IMG/VR virus record: IMGVR_UViG_3300011115_000252 | Span: 1-26,054 of that record | Source of the DNA: a virus | DNA: 26,054 nt | Direction: 5' to 3' (one strand) | Shown here: positions 1 through 8,640 of the stretch, one piece after another | Layout: each line of letters opens with the position of its first letter | Numbering within the stretch: the stretch's first letter is position 1 | The notes under the pieces: model-generated | What the model was told of the DNA's origin: nothing | The model's input: the letters and a program-made list of their open reading frames with translations, nothing else | The model's database searches: none | Made by a program: the position numbers and the translations under genes

Positions 1-450
1 ATGAGCGATGATTTGCCTGTTGATTTAGATCCATTAACTGGGTATGAAAAGAAAGTAGGAAAAGGAAACTTCTATGAAACCTTCAATCCATTTAAAACAT
101 CAGAAGGCAAGCCTATTGCTGGCTATGCAACATTGTTAGAATATGATATTCCAGCATATATTCCCCCTAAATCTAAAGATGGCATTATGTTATCTGGCAA
201 CCAATATAAGCGATGGATAGAAATTGCTACAGATAATGGAGCATTAGAAAAACGTGTAGTAAGAATGGGTGAAATGTATAGACGTATTAAAGGCATGGAT
301 ATGTCTGTAGCACAAAAAGCAATTAGCGGTGAGATATCTGACACTTATGGCAGAGCATGGAAAATGCTTGTTAGAGAAGATATTGATTTACAAATGGCGC
401 TAGATGAGGTAAAACAACAACAACAAGAGATGGGTATTTATAAAAGGTAA
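1..450 (+). CDS. Virion-associated protein, possibly the end of a larger internal virion protein
   Basis: An open frame of 149 residues starts with ATG at the first base of the window and ends in TAA. I do not recognise a family. The protein is mostly hydrophilic, with a helical, charged C-terminal half that ends in a Gln-rich stretch (KQQQQEMG). It lies just upstream of the tail-fibre gene, where T7-like phages carry the end of their internal virion protein genes. Because nothing upstream can be seen, the ATG at base 1 may be an internal methionine of a longer protein or the true start of a small gene. An AAAGG in its last codons probably serves as the ribosome-binding site of the next gene. 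Confidence 0.6.
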   Translation: MSDDLPVDLDPLTGYEKKVGKGNFYETFNPFKTSEGKPIAGYATLLEYDIPAYIPPKSKDGIMLSGNQYKRWIEIATDNGALEKRVVRMGEMYRRIKGMDMSVAQKAISGEISDTYGRAWKMLVREDIDLQMALDEVKQQQQEMGIYKR

Positions 451-455
451 ATAAT

Positions 456-2084
456 ATGGCAGACTATCCAATAACCAATGTAGCAAGACGAATCGTATAC
501 ACAGGATCTGCGGGTGTAGGCCCTTATGCCTTCTCATTTCCAGTCATTGTAAATACAGATATCGCTGTATATAAGAATGACGTATTACTCACACTCACCA
601 CAGATTACACTGTATCTATTAGTGGCGCAACAGGAACTGGATCAGTCACATTAGTATCAGCCGCTACTGGAACTGATCGTATCACAATCGTTGGTGCTAG
701 ACCAATTCAAAGATCAACAGACTTTGTAACTGGTGGTGACTTTTTTGCTAACACACTTAATACAGAATTAGACTCAGAAGTTATCTTTGTTCAACAAGTG
801 GCTGAAACAGCAGAGCGTTCTATTAAAGCGCCTGTAACAGATCCTACTTCTATTAACATGGTATTGCCACTCAATACTGTTCGAGCTGGTAAGACATTAG
901 CGTTTGATGCATCTGGTAATCCAGTCGCTGGTGATCCTATTGGAGTTTGGCGTGGTAATTGGGCTGCTGGCACATCATATCAAAACCGAGATCAAGTTAA
1001 AGACACAACAAACAATAATGTATATATTTGCGTAACTGCACATACATCATCTGGCGTATTACCTCTTACATCTAATGCTGATTATACCAAATGGGCATTA
1101 GTCGTAGACGCTGCTGCTGCTGCTTCAAGTGCTGCCGCTGCTGCATCTAGCGCAACATCATCTGCTGCTAGTGCTGCCTTAGCTAATGATTGGGCTACAA
1201 AGACTTCTGGTGCTGTGGCTGGTGGAGAATACTCTGCTAAATATCATGCTAATGCTGCATCAACATCGGCATCTAATGCAAGCACATCAGCTTCTAATGC
1301 TGCTACATCTGCATCTAATGCTTCATCTGCACAGACTGCTGCTGAAGCTGCACGTGATGCAACCCTAGCTGCATATGATAACTTTGATGATCGTTACCTT
1401 GGTGCTAAAGCATCTAACCCAACATTAGACAATGATGGCAATGCATTACTTGCTGGTGCTTTATATTACAACACCACTGTTCCAGAAATGCGTTTATATA
1501 CTGGATCAGCATGGGTAGCTGCTTATGTATCTGGTGCATCCTATTTATCTGCTGCTAATAACTTATCTGATCTTGCTAACACTGCTACAGCTGTGAGCAA
1601 TTTAGGATTAACTAATGCTGCTTTAACAAGTGCAGCAAATACATTTACTGCGACTCAAACATTTACAGGATCAACTACAGCATTAGGTGCAGTATTCCAA
1701 GATGCAGCAGAAGTAGCAACTGTGTCAGCAACTGCAGCTACAGGCACAATTAACTATGATGTTACTTCTCAATCTGTGCTTTACTACACAACTAATGCTT
1801 CAGCTAACTGGACAGTAAATATTAGAGGTAATGGCACAACATCATTGAATACTTTAATGTCTACAGGTCAAGCTCTTACAGTAGTATTCCTAGTATCACA
1901 AGGTGCAACTGCATACTATAACAATGCATTACAAATAGATGGATCATCTGTCACACCTAAATATCAAGGTGGCACAGCATGGTCTAGCGGTAACGCTTCA
2001 GGAATTGATGCTTACTCATATACTATCGTTAAGACAGGTTCAGCAGCATTCACAGTATTCGCAGCTCAAACACAATTCAAATAG
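456..2084 (+). CDS. Tail fibre protein with T7 gp17-type N-terminal domain
   Basis: 542 residues. The first ~130 residues match the T7 tail-fibre N-terminal domain that docks the fibre to the tail: an opening NVARRIVYTG, then YAFSFPV, VYKNDVLLT, the TDYTVS segment, and TELDSEVIFVQQVAETAER. A long Ala/Ser-rich low-complexity stretch follows (about residues 215-300, repeats of SASNA type), typical of a trimeric coiled-coil shaft. The C-terminal ~240 residues are Thr/Ser/Ala-rich and beta-like and should form the tip. It starts 5 bases after the preceding stop, with AAAGG upstream. It likely works with the larger glycine-rich protein that follows. The domain assignment is strong; receptor specificity cannot be read. 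Confidence 0.9.
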   Translation: MADYPITNVARRIVYTGSAGVGPYAFSFPVIVNTDIAVYKNDVLLTLTTDYTVSISGATGTGSVTLVSAATGTDRITIVGARPIQRSTDFVTGGDFFANTLNTELDSEVIFVQQVAETAERSIKAPVTDPTSINMVLPLNTVRAGKTLAFDASGNPVAGDPIGVWRGNWAAGTSYQNRDQVKDTTNNNVYICVTAHTSSGVLPLTSNADYTKWALVVDAAAAASSAAAAASSATSSAASAALANDWATKTSGAVAGGEYSAKYHANAASTSASNASTSASNAATSASNASSAQTAAEAARDATLAAYDNFDDRYLGAKASNPTLDNDGNALLAGALYYNTTVPEMRLYTGSAWVAAYVSGASYLSAANNLSDLANTATAVSNLGLTNAALTSAANTFTATQTFTGSTTALGAVFQDAAEVATVSATAATGTINYDVTSQSVLYYTTNASANWTVNIRGNGTTSLNTLMSTGQALTVVFLVSQGATAYYNNALQIDGSSVTPKYQGGTAWSSGNASGIDAYSYTIVKTGSAAFTVFAAQTQFK

Positions 2085-2094
2085 GAATTAGTTA

Positions 2095-5000
2095 ATGTCC
2101 TTACTATCACGCCTAGCCATACAAGCCGCAAGAGCTTATGGTATTCTATCGTCTAAAAGCACCAATGTATCTACTGACTATCTCGTAGTAGCTGGTGGAG
2201 GTTCAGGTGGTGGAGGGAATGACGGTTCAGGTGGTGGCGGCGGTGCTGGCGGTTATTTAACAAGCACCGTTACATTATCAACATTAAATACATATTCTAT
2301 TGTAGTTGGAGCAGGAGCAGCAACAACAGCTACAAGTTCAAAAGGTGCTAACGGTTCTAATTCATCTTTGTCAGGCACAGGAATTACAACTGTAACTTCT
2401 ATAGGTGGTGGTGCTGGTGGATACAACGCAGCAAACCAAGCTAATACAGGTGGTAGTGGTGGTGGACAAGGCGGTAAACAAAGTAGTGGAAATACAACAG
2501 GAACTACAGGACAAGGTAGCTCTGGCGGATATGGGTATAATGTATCATTAAATTGGACAGGCGGTGGCGGTGGTGGAGCTGGTGGTAATGGTGGAAATGG
2601 TGCGTCAGGTTTATCAGGAGCTGGCGGAGCAGGTTCTGCATCATCAATTTCAGGAACATCTATAACAAGAGCTTCAGGAGGTTCAGGAGGTGCATGGAAT
2701 AGCGGTCAAGCATCTGGAGCAACAGCAGGCGGTGGTGGTGCTGGTGGCGGCGGTGTAGTTGCAGGAGGAAATGCAACAGTTAATACAGGTGGTGGAGGTG
2801 GTGGTGGTGGTCAAGATAGTCTTGGAGGTGCAGGCGGTTCAGGCATAGTCATCATATCTTACACATCTGCTACACCTAAATTCGTAGGTGGCACAATTAC
2901 TACTTCAGGTGGTAAACAAATACACACATTCACATCTTCAGGCACATTAAGCCCTATTACACCTATTACAGCTAGTTATTTAGTAGTAGCTGGTGGTGGT
3001 GGAGGTGGAACTCCAAATATCAGTATATATTATGGTGGTGGTGGTGGAGGTGGTGGACTTTTAACATCATCCACAACATTATATTCAGGTGCAACTTATG
3101 TTGTCACAGTTGGTGCTGGTGGAGCAGTTAATACTAATGGCTCTGACTCTATTGTATCTGGCACAGGACTTACAACAGTTACTTCTACAGGTGGAGGTAA
3201 AGGCGGAGCATTTCAAACAAATGGAACAGCAGGCGGTTCAGGTGGCGGAGCTGGTGGTGATGGTTCAGGAGTAGCAAGAACTGGTGGAACAGGAAACTCT
3301 GGACAAGGTAATAATGGTGGCGGAGCTGGTGCAGCTGGTGGTTCTACTAACACAGGTGCTGGTGGTGGTGGTGGTGCAGGTGCAGCTGGAACAACATCTT
3401 CAACAAAAAACGGTGCTGCTGGTGGCGCTGGTTTAGCTAATTCTTTAAGCGGTTCATCTGTTACTTATGCTGCTGGTGGCGGCGGACAAAGAGGTTCAGA
3501 TGGAACAGATGGAACAGATGGAGCAAATGGAACTGGATGGGTTAGCGCTCCTAATCTTGGTCATGGTGGCGCAGCTTCTGTTCAAAGAGCAGGTTCATCT
3601 GGTATCGTTATCATCTCATACGCTGGCTCACAAGTATTTAACGGTGGTCTAGTCACTACATCAGGTGGAAACACTATCCACACATTTACTTCTACAGGTG
3701 CTTTAACACCATTAACAAATAACCTAAACAACTCTTTAAGGTTTAGAAGTAGTGCGAGTGCTTATTTATCAAGAACTCCAGCAAGTGCTGGCAATAGAAG
3801 AACATGGACTTGGAGTGCATGGGTTAAGCGTGGCTTAATGCCAAACGATACAAGTCAATACTCAATGCTTTCGTCTGGTGGTTCTGGTGGCGATGCAATT
3901 ATGTTTTCTGATGGAAACAAATTTACAGTTAATATTGGGCTTCTTGGTATAAACGCTGGAGTAATTCCTACTCAAGTTCAAAGAGATCCATCTGCTTGGT
4001 ATCATCTTGTTGTTGCGATTGATACTGCACAGGCAACTGCATCAAATAGAGTAAAAATGTATGTCAATGGTGTTCAAATAACATCTTTTAGCACTACAAA
4101 TTACCCATCTCAAAATACTGATACAACAATTAATTCAACAACTGTTCAAGACATTGGTAGACAAACTACTTATGGGAATTACTTTGATGGCTACATGGCA
4201 GATGTAAACTTCATTGACGGTCAAGCACTAGAACCCTATTACTTTGGCAACAATGACGCTAATGGTGTATGGAAACCTATCCTATATAAAGGCACATACG
4301 GCACAAATGGTTTCTACCTAACATTTGGCAACACAACATCCACTACAACATTAGGCTATGACAGTTCACCTAATGGCAATAATTGGACTTGTAACAATAT
4401 TAGCTTAACTGCTGGCACAACTTATGATGCTATGACAGATGTGCCTACTAATACAAGTGCGACTGTGGCGAATTATGCTGTAGTAAATCCTATTTTTACT
4501 AGAACTCCAAATGTTACTATATCTTATGCCAATTTAAGAATATCAACATCAGCCGCAGCAGATTCTTATTTTTCAGGAACTATGGGAACTGGAACATCTG
4601 GAAAATACTATTATGAAATGACATATACAAGTGCTGGAAATGCAATTCTTGTTGGTGTTCAAAGTAACCCAACAACAGGTAATGCAAATGGTGGCACTTA
4701 TAGAAGTAATACAGGAACTATATATAATTTAGATGGCACAACAGCAACTACAGGTGCAACATTTACAACAGGCGATATAATTGGTGTTGCTATTAATGTT
4801 GATTCAGGTTCGGTAACATTTTATAAAAACAATGTATCACAAGGTTCGTTTTCATTTACTGCTGGAACAGAAATGTTTATGTTTGGCAGAACCAACGGAA
4901 CAGGTAGTGAAACTGCTGATTTTAACTTCGGTCAAAGACCATTTACCTACACACCACCTACAGGCTTTGTAAGACTTAATACATTTAACCTTCCTACACC

Positions 5001-6051
5001 TACTATATTGCAAGGTAATAAGTATATGGATGCAACGCTATATACAGGAACAGGAACTACACAAGTAGTGGTAAATCAAGCTCAATTTAAACCTGATTTA
5101 GTTTGGGTAAAAGTTAGAAGCACAACAGGAACTCATGTTTTAACAGACTCAAATAGAGGTGCTAACAAACAATTATTCTCTAACTTAAGTAATGCTGAAG
5201 CTACTGCAACTAATAAAATTACAGGCTTTTCTTCAAATGGTTTTACTTTAGGTGCAGATGATGGTTCAGGAACAGGTGATGCAAACTTTAATGGAAGCAC
5301 TTATGTAGGCTGGCAATGGCAAGCTGGTCAAGGTTCAACATCATCAGGCACAGGAACAGGTGGTATTACAAGCGTTACACAGTCTGTAAATACAACTGCT
5401 GGCTTTAGTGTTGTAACTTATACAGGTTCTGGTGCTAATGGAACAGTAACGCATGGGTTAGGTGTTGCACCAAAGATGATAATTGTAAAATGGCGTAGTG
5501 GTGGCGGTTTAACTGCTCAAGATTGGAATGTTTACCATACTTCTGTTGGTGCTACAGCAAGATTATTTTTAAATACAACTGCTGCCTCTGCAACAACTTC
5601 TGTAGCGTGGAATAATACTGCTCCAACATCATCTGTATTTAGTATAGGAACAGGCACAGATGTAAATGGAAATGGTGCTGCTTATGTAGCCTATTGCTGG
5701 GCAGAAATAGCAGGGTTTAGTGCATTTGGTTCTTACACAGGTAATGGTTCTACAGATGGTGCATTTGTATATACAGGGTTTAGACCTAAATGGATTATGT
5801 TAAAACGAACTGATGCAGCTAATATATGGTTAATTGGTGATTCAAGAAGAGATGGATATAATTCTGCAAATCCTTCAGCAAATAAACAATTACAAGCACA
5901 AGCAACAAACGCAGAAAGTAATTTTGACATAGATTATTTATCAAATGGGTTTAAATTAAGAAATATAGACTCATATTTAAATGCTTCAGGTGGAACATAC
6001 ATATACATGGCATTTGCAGAAAACCCATTCAAAAATAGTAACGCAAGATAA
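2095..6051 (+). CDS. Large glycine-rich tail fibre/adhesin with LamG-like and SPRY-like domains
   Basis: 1318 residues, the longest gene in the window. Order of parts: a short N-terminus; two glycine-rich modules (about residues 28-285 and 294-540), each opening with YLVVAGGG and closing with a HTFTS motif; a LamG/concanavalin-like domain (about 547-715; LRFRSSASAYLSRTP, WSAWVKRG, YVNGVQI); a SPRY/B30.2-like domain (about 815-960; KYYYEMTYTS, VDSGSVTFYKNN); and three related beta modules to the end (see separate repeat entry). These are carbohydrate- or surface-binding folds common in phage fibres, so a host-recognition role is likely. It starts 10 bases after the T7-like fibre and is probably co-transcribed with it. 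No peptidase or lyase motif was seen. Confidence 0.85.
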   Translation: MSLLSRLAIQAARAYGILSSKSTNVSTDYLVVAGGGSGGGGNDGSGGGGGAGGYLTSTVTLSTLNTYSIVVGAGAATTATSSKGANGSNSSLSGTGITTVTSIGGGAGGYNAANQANTGGSGGGQGGKQSSGNTTGTTGQGSSGGYGYNVSLNWTGGGGGGAGGNGGNGASGLSGAGGAGSASSISGTSITRASGGSGGAWNSGQASGATAGGGGAGGGGVVAGGNATVNTGGGGGGGGQDSLGGAGGSGIVIISYTSATPKFVGGTITTSGGKQIHTFTSSGTLSPITPITASYLVVAGGGGGGTPNISIYYGGGGGGGGLLTSSTTLYSGATYVVTVGAGGAVNTNGSDSIVSGTGLTTVTSTGGGKGGAFQTNGTAGGSGGGAGGDGSGVARTGGTGNSGQGNNGGGAGAAGGSTNTGAGGGGGAGAAGTTSSTKNGAAGGAGLANSLSGSSVTYAAGGGGQRGSDGTDGTDGANGTGWVSAPNLGHGGAASVQRAGSSGIVIISYAGSQVFNGGLVTTSGGNTIHTFTSTGALTPLTNNLNNSLRFRSSASAYLSRTPASAGNRRTWTWSAWVKRGLMPNDTSQYSMLSSGGSGGDAIMFSDGNKFTVNIGLLGINAGVIPTQVQRDPSAWYHLVVAIDTAQATASNRVKMYVNGVQITSFSTTNYPSQNTDTTINSTTVQDIGRQTTYGNYFDGYMADVNFIDGQALEPYYFGNNDANGVWKPILYKGTYGTNGFYLTFGNTTSTTTLGYDSSPNGNNWTCNNISLTAGTTYDAMTDVPTNTSATVANYAVVNPIFTRTPNVTISYANLRISTSAAADSYFSGTMGTGTSGKYYYEMTYTSAGNAILVGVQSNPTTGNANGGTYRSNTGTIYNLDGTTATTGATFTTGDIIGVAINVDSGSVTFYKNNVSQGSFSFTAGTEMFMFGRTNGTGSETADFNFGQRPFTYTPPTGFVRLNTFNLPTPTILQGNKYMDATLYTGTGTTQVVVNQAQFKPDLVWVKVRSTTGTHVLTDSNRGANKQLFSNLSNAEATATNKITGFSSNGFTLGADDGSGTGDANFNGSTYVGWQWQAGQGSTSSGTGTGGITSVTQSVNTTAGFSVVTYTGSGANGTVTHGLGVAPKMIIVKWRSGGGLTAQDWNVYHTSVGATARLFLNTTAASATTSVAWNNTAPTSSVFSIGTGTDVNGNGAAYVAYCWAEIAGFSAFGSYTGNGSTDGAFVYTGFRPKWIMLKRTDAANIWLIGDSRRDGYNSANPSANKQLQAQATNAESNFDIDYLSNGFKLRNIDSYLNASGGTYIYMAFAENPFKNSNAR
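2176..3714 (+). repeat. Tandem duplication of a glycine-rich module inside the large fibre gene
   Basis: Two divergent copies, about 2176-2955 and 2974-3714. Both begin with YLVVAGGG. Both run through long Gly/Ala/Ser repeats with GGT/GGC/GGA codon runs. Both end with the same succession: G-IVIISY, then a GG.(I/L)(T/V)TTSGG-IHTFTS block, then LSP or LTP. The DNA is similar but not identical, so the duplication is old or codon-shuffled. Confidence 0.8.
5086..6033 (+). repeat. Three related C-terminal modules of the large fibre
   Basis: Three protein-level repeats: (i) residues ~998-1078, KPDLVWVKVR to YVGWQWQAG; (ii) ~1102-1203, GFSVVTYTG then APKMIIVKWR to YVAYCWAE; (iii) ~1205-1312, GFSAFGSYTG then RPKWIMLKR to YIYMAFAENPF. 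Each pairs a P-K/D-x-hydrophobic-V/M-K/R strand with an aromatic closing strand. This tip architecture recurs in marine phage fibres. Divergence between copies is high at the DNA level. Confidence 0.65.
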
Positions 6052-6062
6052 CAGGAGAAAAC

Positions 6063-6425
6063 ATGGCACATTTTGCACAATTAAACGATGAGAACTTGGT
6101 TACCCAAGTAATTGTTGTTGCTAACCAAGACACAGCAGATAAAGACGGTGTAGAAAATGAAGCTATCGGAGCTGAATTTTGCACTAACCTTTTAGGTGGT
6201 CGTTGGAAACAAACTTCATACAACGGTAATATCCGTAAGAACTACGCAGGTATTGGTTACAAGTATGATGAAACTTTAGACGCTTTCATTCCGCCACAAC
6301 CCTATGCTTCATGGACTTTAGACGAAGCAACTTGTCAATGGAAAGCACCTGTAGACTATCCTACAGACGGTAAGAGATATACTTGGAATGAAGAAACTTT
6401 AACTTGGGATAATGTAGAGGAGTAG
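6063..6425 (+). CDS. Small tail-fibre-associated protein
   Basis: 120 residues, preceded by AGGAG 7 bases before the ATG. It has the pattern of a small protein family common in cyanophages and pelagiphages next to fibre genes: start MAHFAQLNDENLVTQVIVV, then EFCTNLLGGRWKQTSY, IRKNYAGIGYKYDE, DAFIPPQPY and a Trp-rich end (SWTLDE, CQWKAPVDYP). Biochemical function is unknown to me. Its place directly after the fibre genes suggests a virion or fibre-assembly role. Recognition of the family is from the motif pattern, not from a search. Confidence 0.75.
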   Translation: MAHFAQLNDENLVTQVIVVANQDTADKDGVENEAIGAEFCTNLLGGRWKQTSYNGNIRKNYAGIGYKYDETLDAFIPPQPYASWTLDEATCQWKAPVDYPTDGKRYTWNEETLTWDNVEE

Positions 6426-6426
6426 T

Positions 6427-6585
6427 ATGGTGAAGCCAGATGTAGAATCAAGACTAAGCACACATGAAGAAGTCTGTGCATTAAGATACGATCAAATTAA
6501 TGCAAGACTTAAAAGACTAGAGAGTATTCTTATGGCTTCTGCTGGTGCAATCATACTACTATTATTGAGCATTGTATTAAAATGA
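6427..6585 (+). CDS. Small coiled-coil protein with a C-terminal membrane segment (XhlA-like layout)
   Basis: 52 residues. ATG at 6427 is preceded by GAGGAG. Residues 1-34 are charged and helical (EVCALRYDQINARLKRLESI). Residues ~35-51 are a hydrophobic segment (SAGAIILLLLSIV) ending in LK. A soluble coiled coil followed by a C-terminal TM is the layout of XhlA-type hemolysin/holin accessory proteins, but at this length the resemblance is only architectural. Its TGA overlaps the ATG of the next gene (ATGA), so the two are translationally coupled. A membrane or lysis role is inferred from context. Confidence 0.7.
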   Translation: MVKPDVESRLSTHEEVCALRYDQINARLKRLESILMASAGAIILLLLSIVLK

Positions 6586-7049
6586 AACATATCATTGGAT
6601 TATTTATCGTATGCATTCTACTTGCCTTAATTCATAAAGCTCATGCCGACACAACTACCATCAATAACAAAGGGATGCCCGTTCCAAGCGCTATGGCCCC
6701 ATCAATGTCAGGGTTCTCTAACGACATGTGTAAGTCTGGTGTCAGTGGTGGCGCAAACACAGGCATGTTTTCTATCAGTGGAGGCGCTACAATCACTGAT
6801 GAAAACTGTGAACGAATCAAACTAGCTAAGACACTTAATGACTTAGGCTTAAAGGTAGCAGCAGTATCTGTATTATGTCAAGATCCTAGAGTATGGGATG
6901 CCATGGAAATGTCTGGCTCACCATGTCCTATTGGTGGATCACTAGGCTTTACAGCTAAACGTGCATGGCATGAAAGAGAACCTAAACGATTTGAGAAACT
7001 CTATGGTCCGACATACACGTTACCTCTCGTTAATCCTTCTGTGGAGTAA
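6582..7049 (+). CDS. Exported protein of unknown function
   Basis: 155 residues with a clear signal peptide: MKH, a hydrophobic core IIGLFIVCILLALI, and a likely signal peptidase I site after KAHA (about residue 22). The mature part contains four Cys residues (DMC, ENC, LCQ, SPC) that could form two disulfides in the periplasm, and a hydrophobic helix in the middle (KVAAVSVLC). It starts in an ATGA overlap with the upstream TM protein, and its end overlaps the start of the next exported protein. I do not recognise the family. A role at the host envelope before lysis is inference. Confidence 0.75.
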   Translation: MKHIIGLFIVCILLALIHKAHADTTTINNKGMPVPSAMAPSMSGFSNDMCKSGVSGGANTGMFSISGGATITDENCERIKLAKTLNDLGLKVAAVSVLCQDPRVWDAMEMSGSPCPIGGSLGFTAKRAWHEREPKRFEKLYGPTYTLPLVNPSVE

Positions 7050-8016
7050 TCTATCTTATGCATGGTATTGCACATATGTTCCAACAACTCAAGGCTGGAT
7101 TTCTAACTTACAGTGCTATGGCATTGACGATGCTACAGCGCTTACTACAGCATGGTGTCCGTATAGGCCAGATGATCCTATCTGCGCTCCATACATTCAG
7201 CCAGTCTGCACTGATTCAGTCGAGTATCAATCGCTTAGTTGCCCTCTACCACACTACAGTGGCGTGGTTAATCAGAGTCGTTCCTATAGTTGTAGCCAAG
7301 GTGCTTGGACTTCTTGGACAACTACGTCAGATAATTGCACACAAGATCCGCCAACTTGCTTCACGTCTACTGAACAAAGGACCTTAGCATGCGAAGCTGG
7401 ATACACTGGATCAATACTAGAGCAAAGAACTTCGACATGCTCAGATCCATACTCGACTCCAGCGTTTGGTTCTTGGACTCAAGTTACCAATACTTGTGTC
7501 AAGTCGATGGACAATCCAACGAATCCGATCAGTCCGACAAGTCCACTCAGTGTGACAAGTCCATTGAATCCCATCAATGCACCAGCCATGCCAATAGATC
7601 CTGTAACTGTGCCGATGGATGCTGCGCAGACTCAGACTCCAATGGCAACTACTTCGGTGCAACCAGAAGTGAAGGCAGAAGGCAGACAAGAATCACAGCC
7701 CGTATCGAGAACAACCGCAAATACAGAAGTGAAGCTAGACCCAAAACAAGAGCTTCCGAAATCAAAGGAACTCGTGCCTGGGTTTGGGATTGTTATGAGT
7801 ATGCAACTTCTAACACAAGCATACACGATACGGAATCAACAGATCATCGAAGCAATCAACATGGAGCAAGAGAATGACTACGCAAGAGAACAAGAAGTAT
7901 ACTTTAAACTTATCCTCGCAGATGATATTGGGGATAATCTTATCGGTGCTAGTTCCTATCAGTGGGGCAGTCTATTACGGGATAACCCTATTCAACGATT
8001 TGACTTCGACAATTGA
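7003..8016 (+). CDS. Exported protein with two Cys-rich repeats and a Pro-rich linker
   Basis: 337 residues from ATG 7003; the frame is open upstream to 6961, but the ATG at 7003 directly precedes a signal peptide (RHTRY, then LSLILLWSNLSYA). Two ~45-residue repeats follow, each with internal Cys pairs and a W-x-N-C ending: one around SLSCPLPHYSG to SWTTTSDNC, the other around TLACEAGYTG to GSWTQVTNTC. They recall sushi or thrombospondin-type modules but are not a firm match. A Pro/Ser/Thr-rich linker (NPISPTSPLSVTSPLNP) and a hydrophilic C-terminus complete it. It overlaps the previous gene by 47 bases and the next by 143 bases in a different frame, which is unusual here. Confidence 0.7.
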   Translation: MVRHTRYLSLILLWSNLSYAWYCTYVPTTQGWISNLQCYGIDDATALTTAWCPYRPDDPICAPYIQPVCTDSVEYQSLSCPLPHYSGVVNQSRSYSCSQGAWTSWTTTSDNCTQDPPTCFTSTEQRTLACEAGYTGSILEQRTSTCSDPYSTPAFGSWTQVTNTCVKSMDNPTNPISPTSPLSVTSPLNPINAPAMPIDPVTVPMDAAQTQTPMATTSVQPEVKAEGRQESQPVSRTTANTEVKLDPKQELPKSKELVPGFGIVMSMQLLTQAYTIRNQQIIEAINMEQENDYAREQEVYFKLILADDIGDNLIGASSYQWGSLLRDNPIQRFDFDN

Positions 8017-8275
8017 AGAAGTCAAGAAGATGAGTGATGTAGAAACACGCATCACATTACTTGAAGATAAAGTTAAAGCTGCTGACAATCGTATGATTGA
8101 ATTAGCTATGTCTAATAACAGAGCTTATGAGAAAGCATCAGAAGCATTTGCATCTTCTAAAGAAACATCTGCCATCATTAAAGGATCACAAAGAGAAGTT
8201 GATGTATCTCTTAACGCAGTGCGTGAGGAGATGAAAGCATTACGTAAATCAACGATCAATCCATTGGCTAAGTAA
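7874..8275 (+). CDS. Membrane-anchored coiled-coil protein (i-spanin-like layout)
   Basis: 133 residues. One hydrophobic segment near the N-terminus (about 14-40, MILGIILSVLVPISGAVYYG) is followed by a long charged helical region with heptad character (ETRITLLEDKVKAADNRM, EVDVSLNAVREEMKALRK). A single N-terminal TM with a long coiled coil is the layout of Rz-type inner-membrane spanins, and the gene lies close to holin and lysozyme. No lipoprotein o-spanin was found, so the assignment stays architectural. The first 143 bases overlap the preceding exported-protein gene. The stop overlaps the next ATG (TAATG). A tail or membrane role is an alternative. Confidence 0.7.
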   Translation: MTTQENKKYTLNLSSQMILGIILSVLVPISGAVYYGITLFNDLTSTIEEVKKMSDVETRITLLEDKVKAADNRMIELAMSNNRAYEKASEAFASSKETSAIIKGSQREVDVSLNAVREEMKALRKSTINPLAK

Positions 8276-8640
8276 TGTTTATCACAAAGGAATTTATAAA
8301 GGGTCTATACGAAACCTTTATATCTGCCGATGTGTATAAGAAGTATGCTAAGTATCCGCCTTCAAGTAAGGTAAAGTTTACCATCAAGGATACGATAGAA
8401 GCCTATGGCGAATATAAGCCAGAGGAAAAAGAGTTTAATTCTAAGCATGAGATTATGATCTCTGTTGGAAAGTGTGGGTTCTTAGATACAGTATGTAAGA
8501 CTATGCTACATGAGTTAATACATATGGGGATCTATATTAACAATCCTAACTCTAATAAATATCTATCTCATCAAGGTGAGTTTAAACGCATGCAAAAGAA
8601 AGTATCTAAAGAGTTTGGATTTGATTACAAGGAGTTATAA
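8275..8640 (+). CDS. SprT-like zinc metalloprotein
   Basis: 121 residues with a HExxH zinc site, MLHELIHMG (H79, E80, H83), and a third His in SHQGEF (H99), which is the SprT/Spartan-like arrangement. It lacks the zinc-ribbon extension of cellular SprT, being just the catalytic core. SprT-like proteins in cells cut DNA-protein crosslinks; the phage role is unknown. Its placement between membrane and lysis genes gives no clear functional hint. It starts in a TAATG overlap with the upstream gene, and its TAA is followed immediately by the holin ATG. Confidence 0.8.
   Translation: MFITKEFIKGLYETFISADVYKKYAKYPPSSKVKFTIKDTIEAYGEYKPEEKEFNSKHEIMISVGKCGFLDTVCKTMLHELIHMGIYINNPNSNKYLSHQGEFKRMQKKVSKEFGFDYKEL

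Noticed and set aside
2176-3714. Dense short repeats that might suggest a CRISPR array.
   Set aside because: They are in-frame glycine codon runs without equal spacers.
5733-5930. Minus-strand frame of 65 residues in the large fibre gene.
   Set aside because: Antisense shadow of a strong coding gene; no start signal or independent pattern.
7058-7877. Two adjacent frames (109 and 162 residues) on the + strand.
   Set aside because: They lie in alternative frames of the exported Cys-repeat gene, which has a signal peptide and patterned Cys residues. The alternatives are low-complexity and have no start signals.
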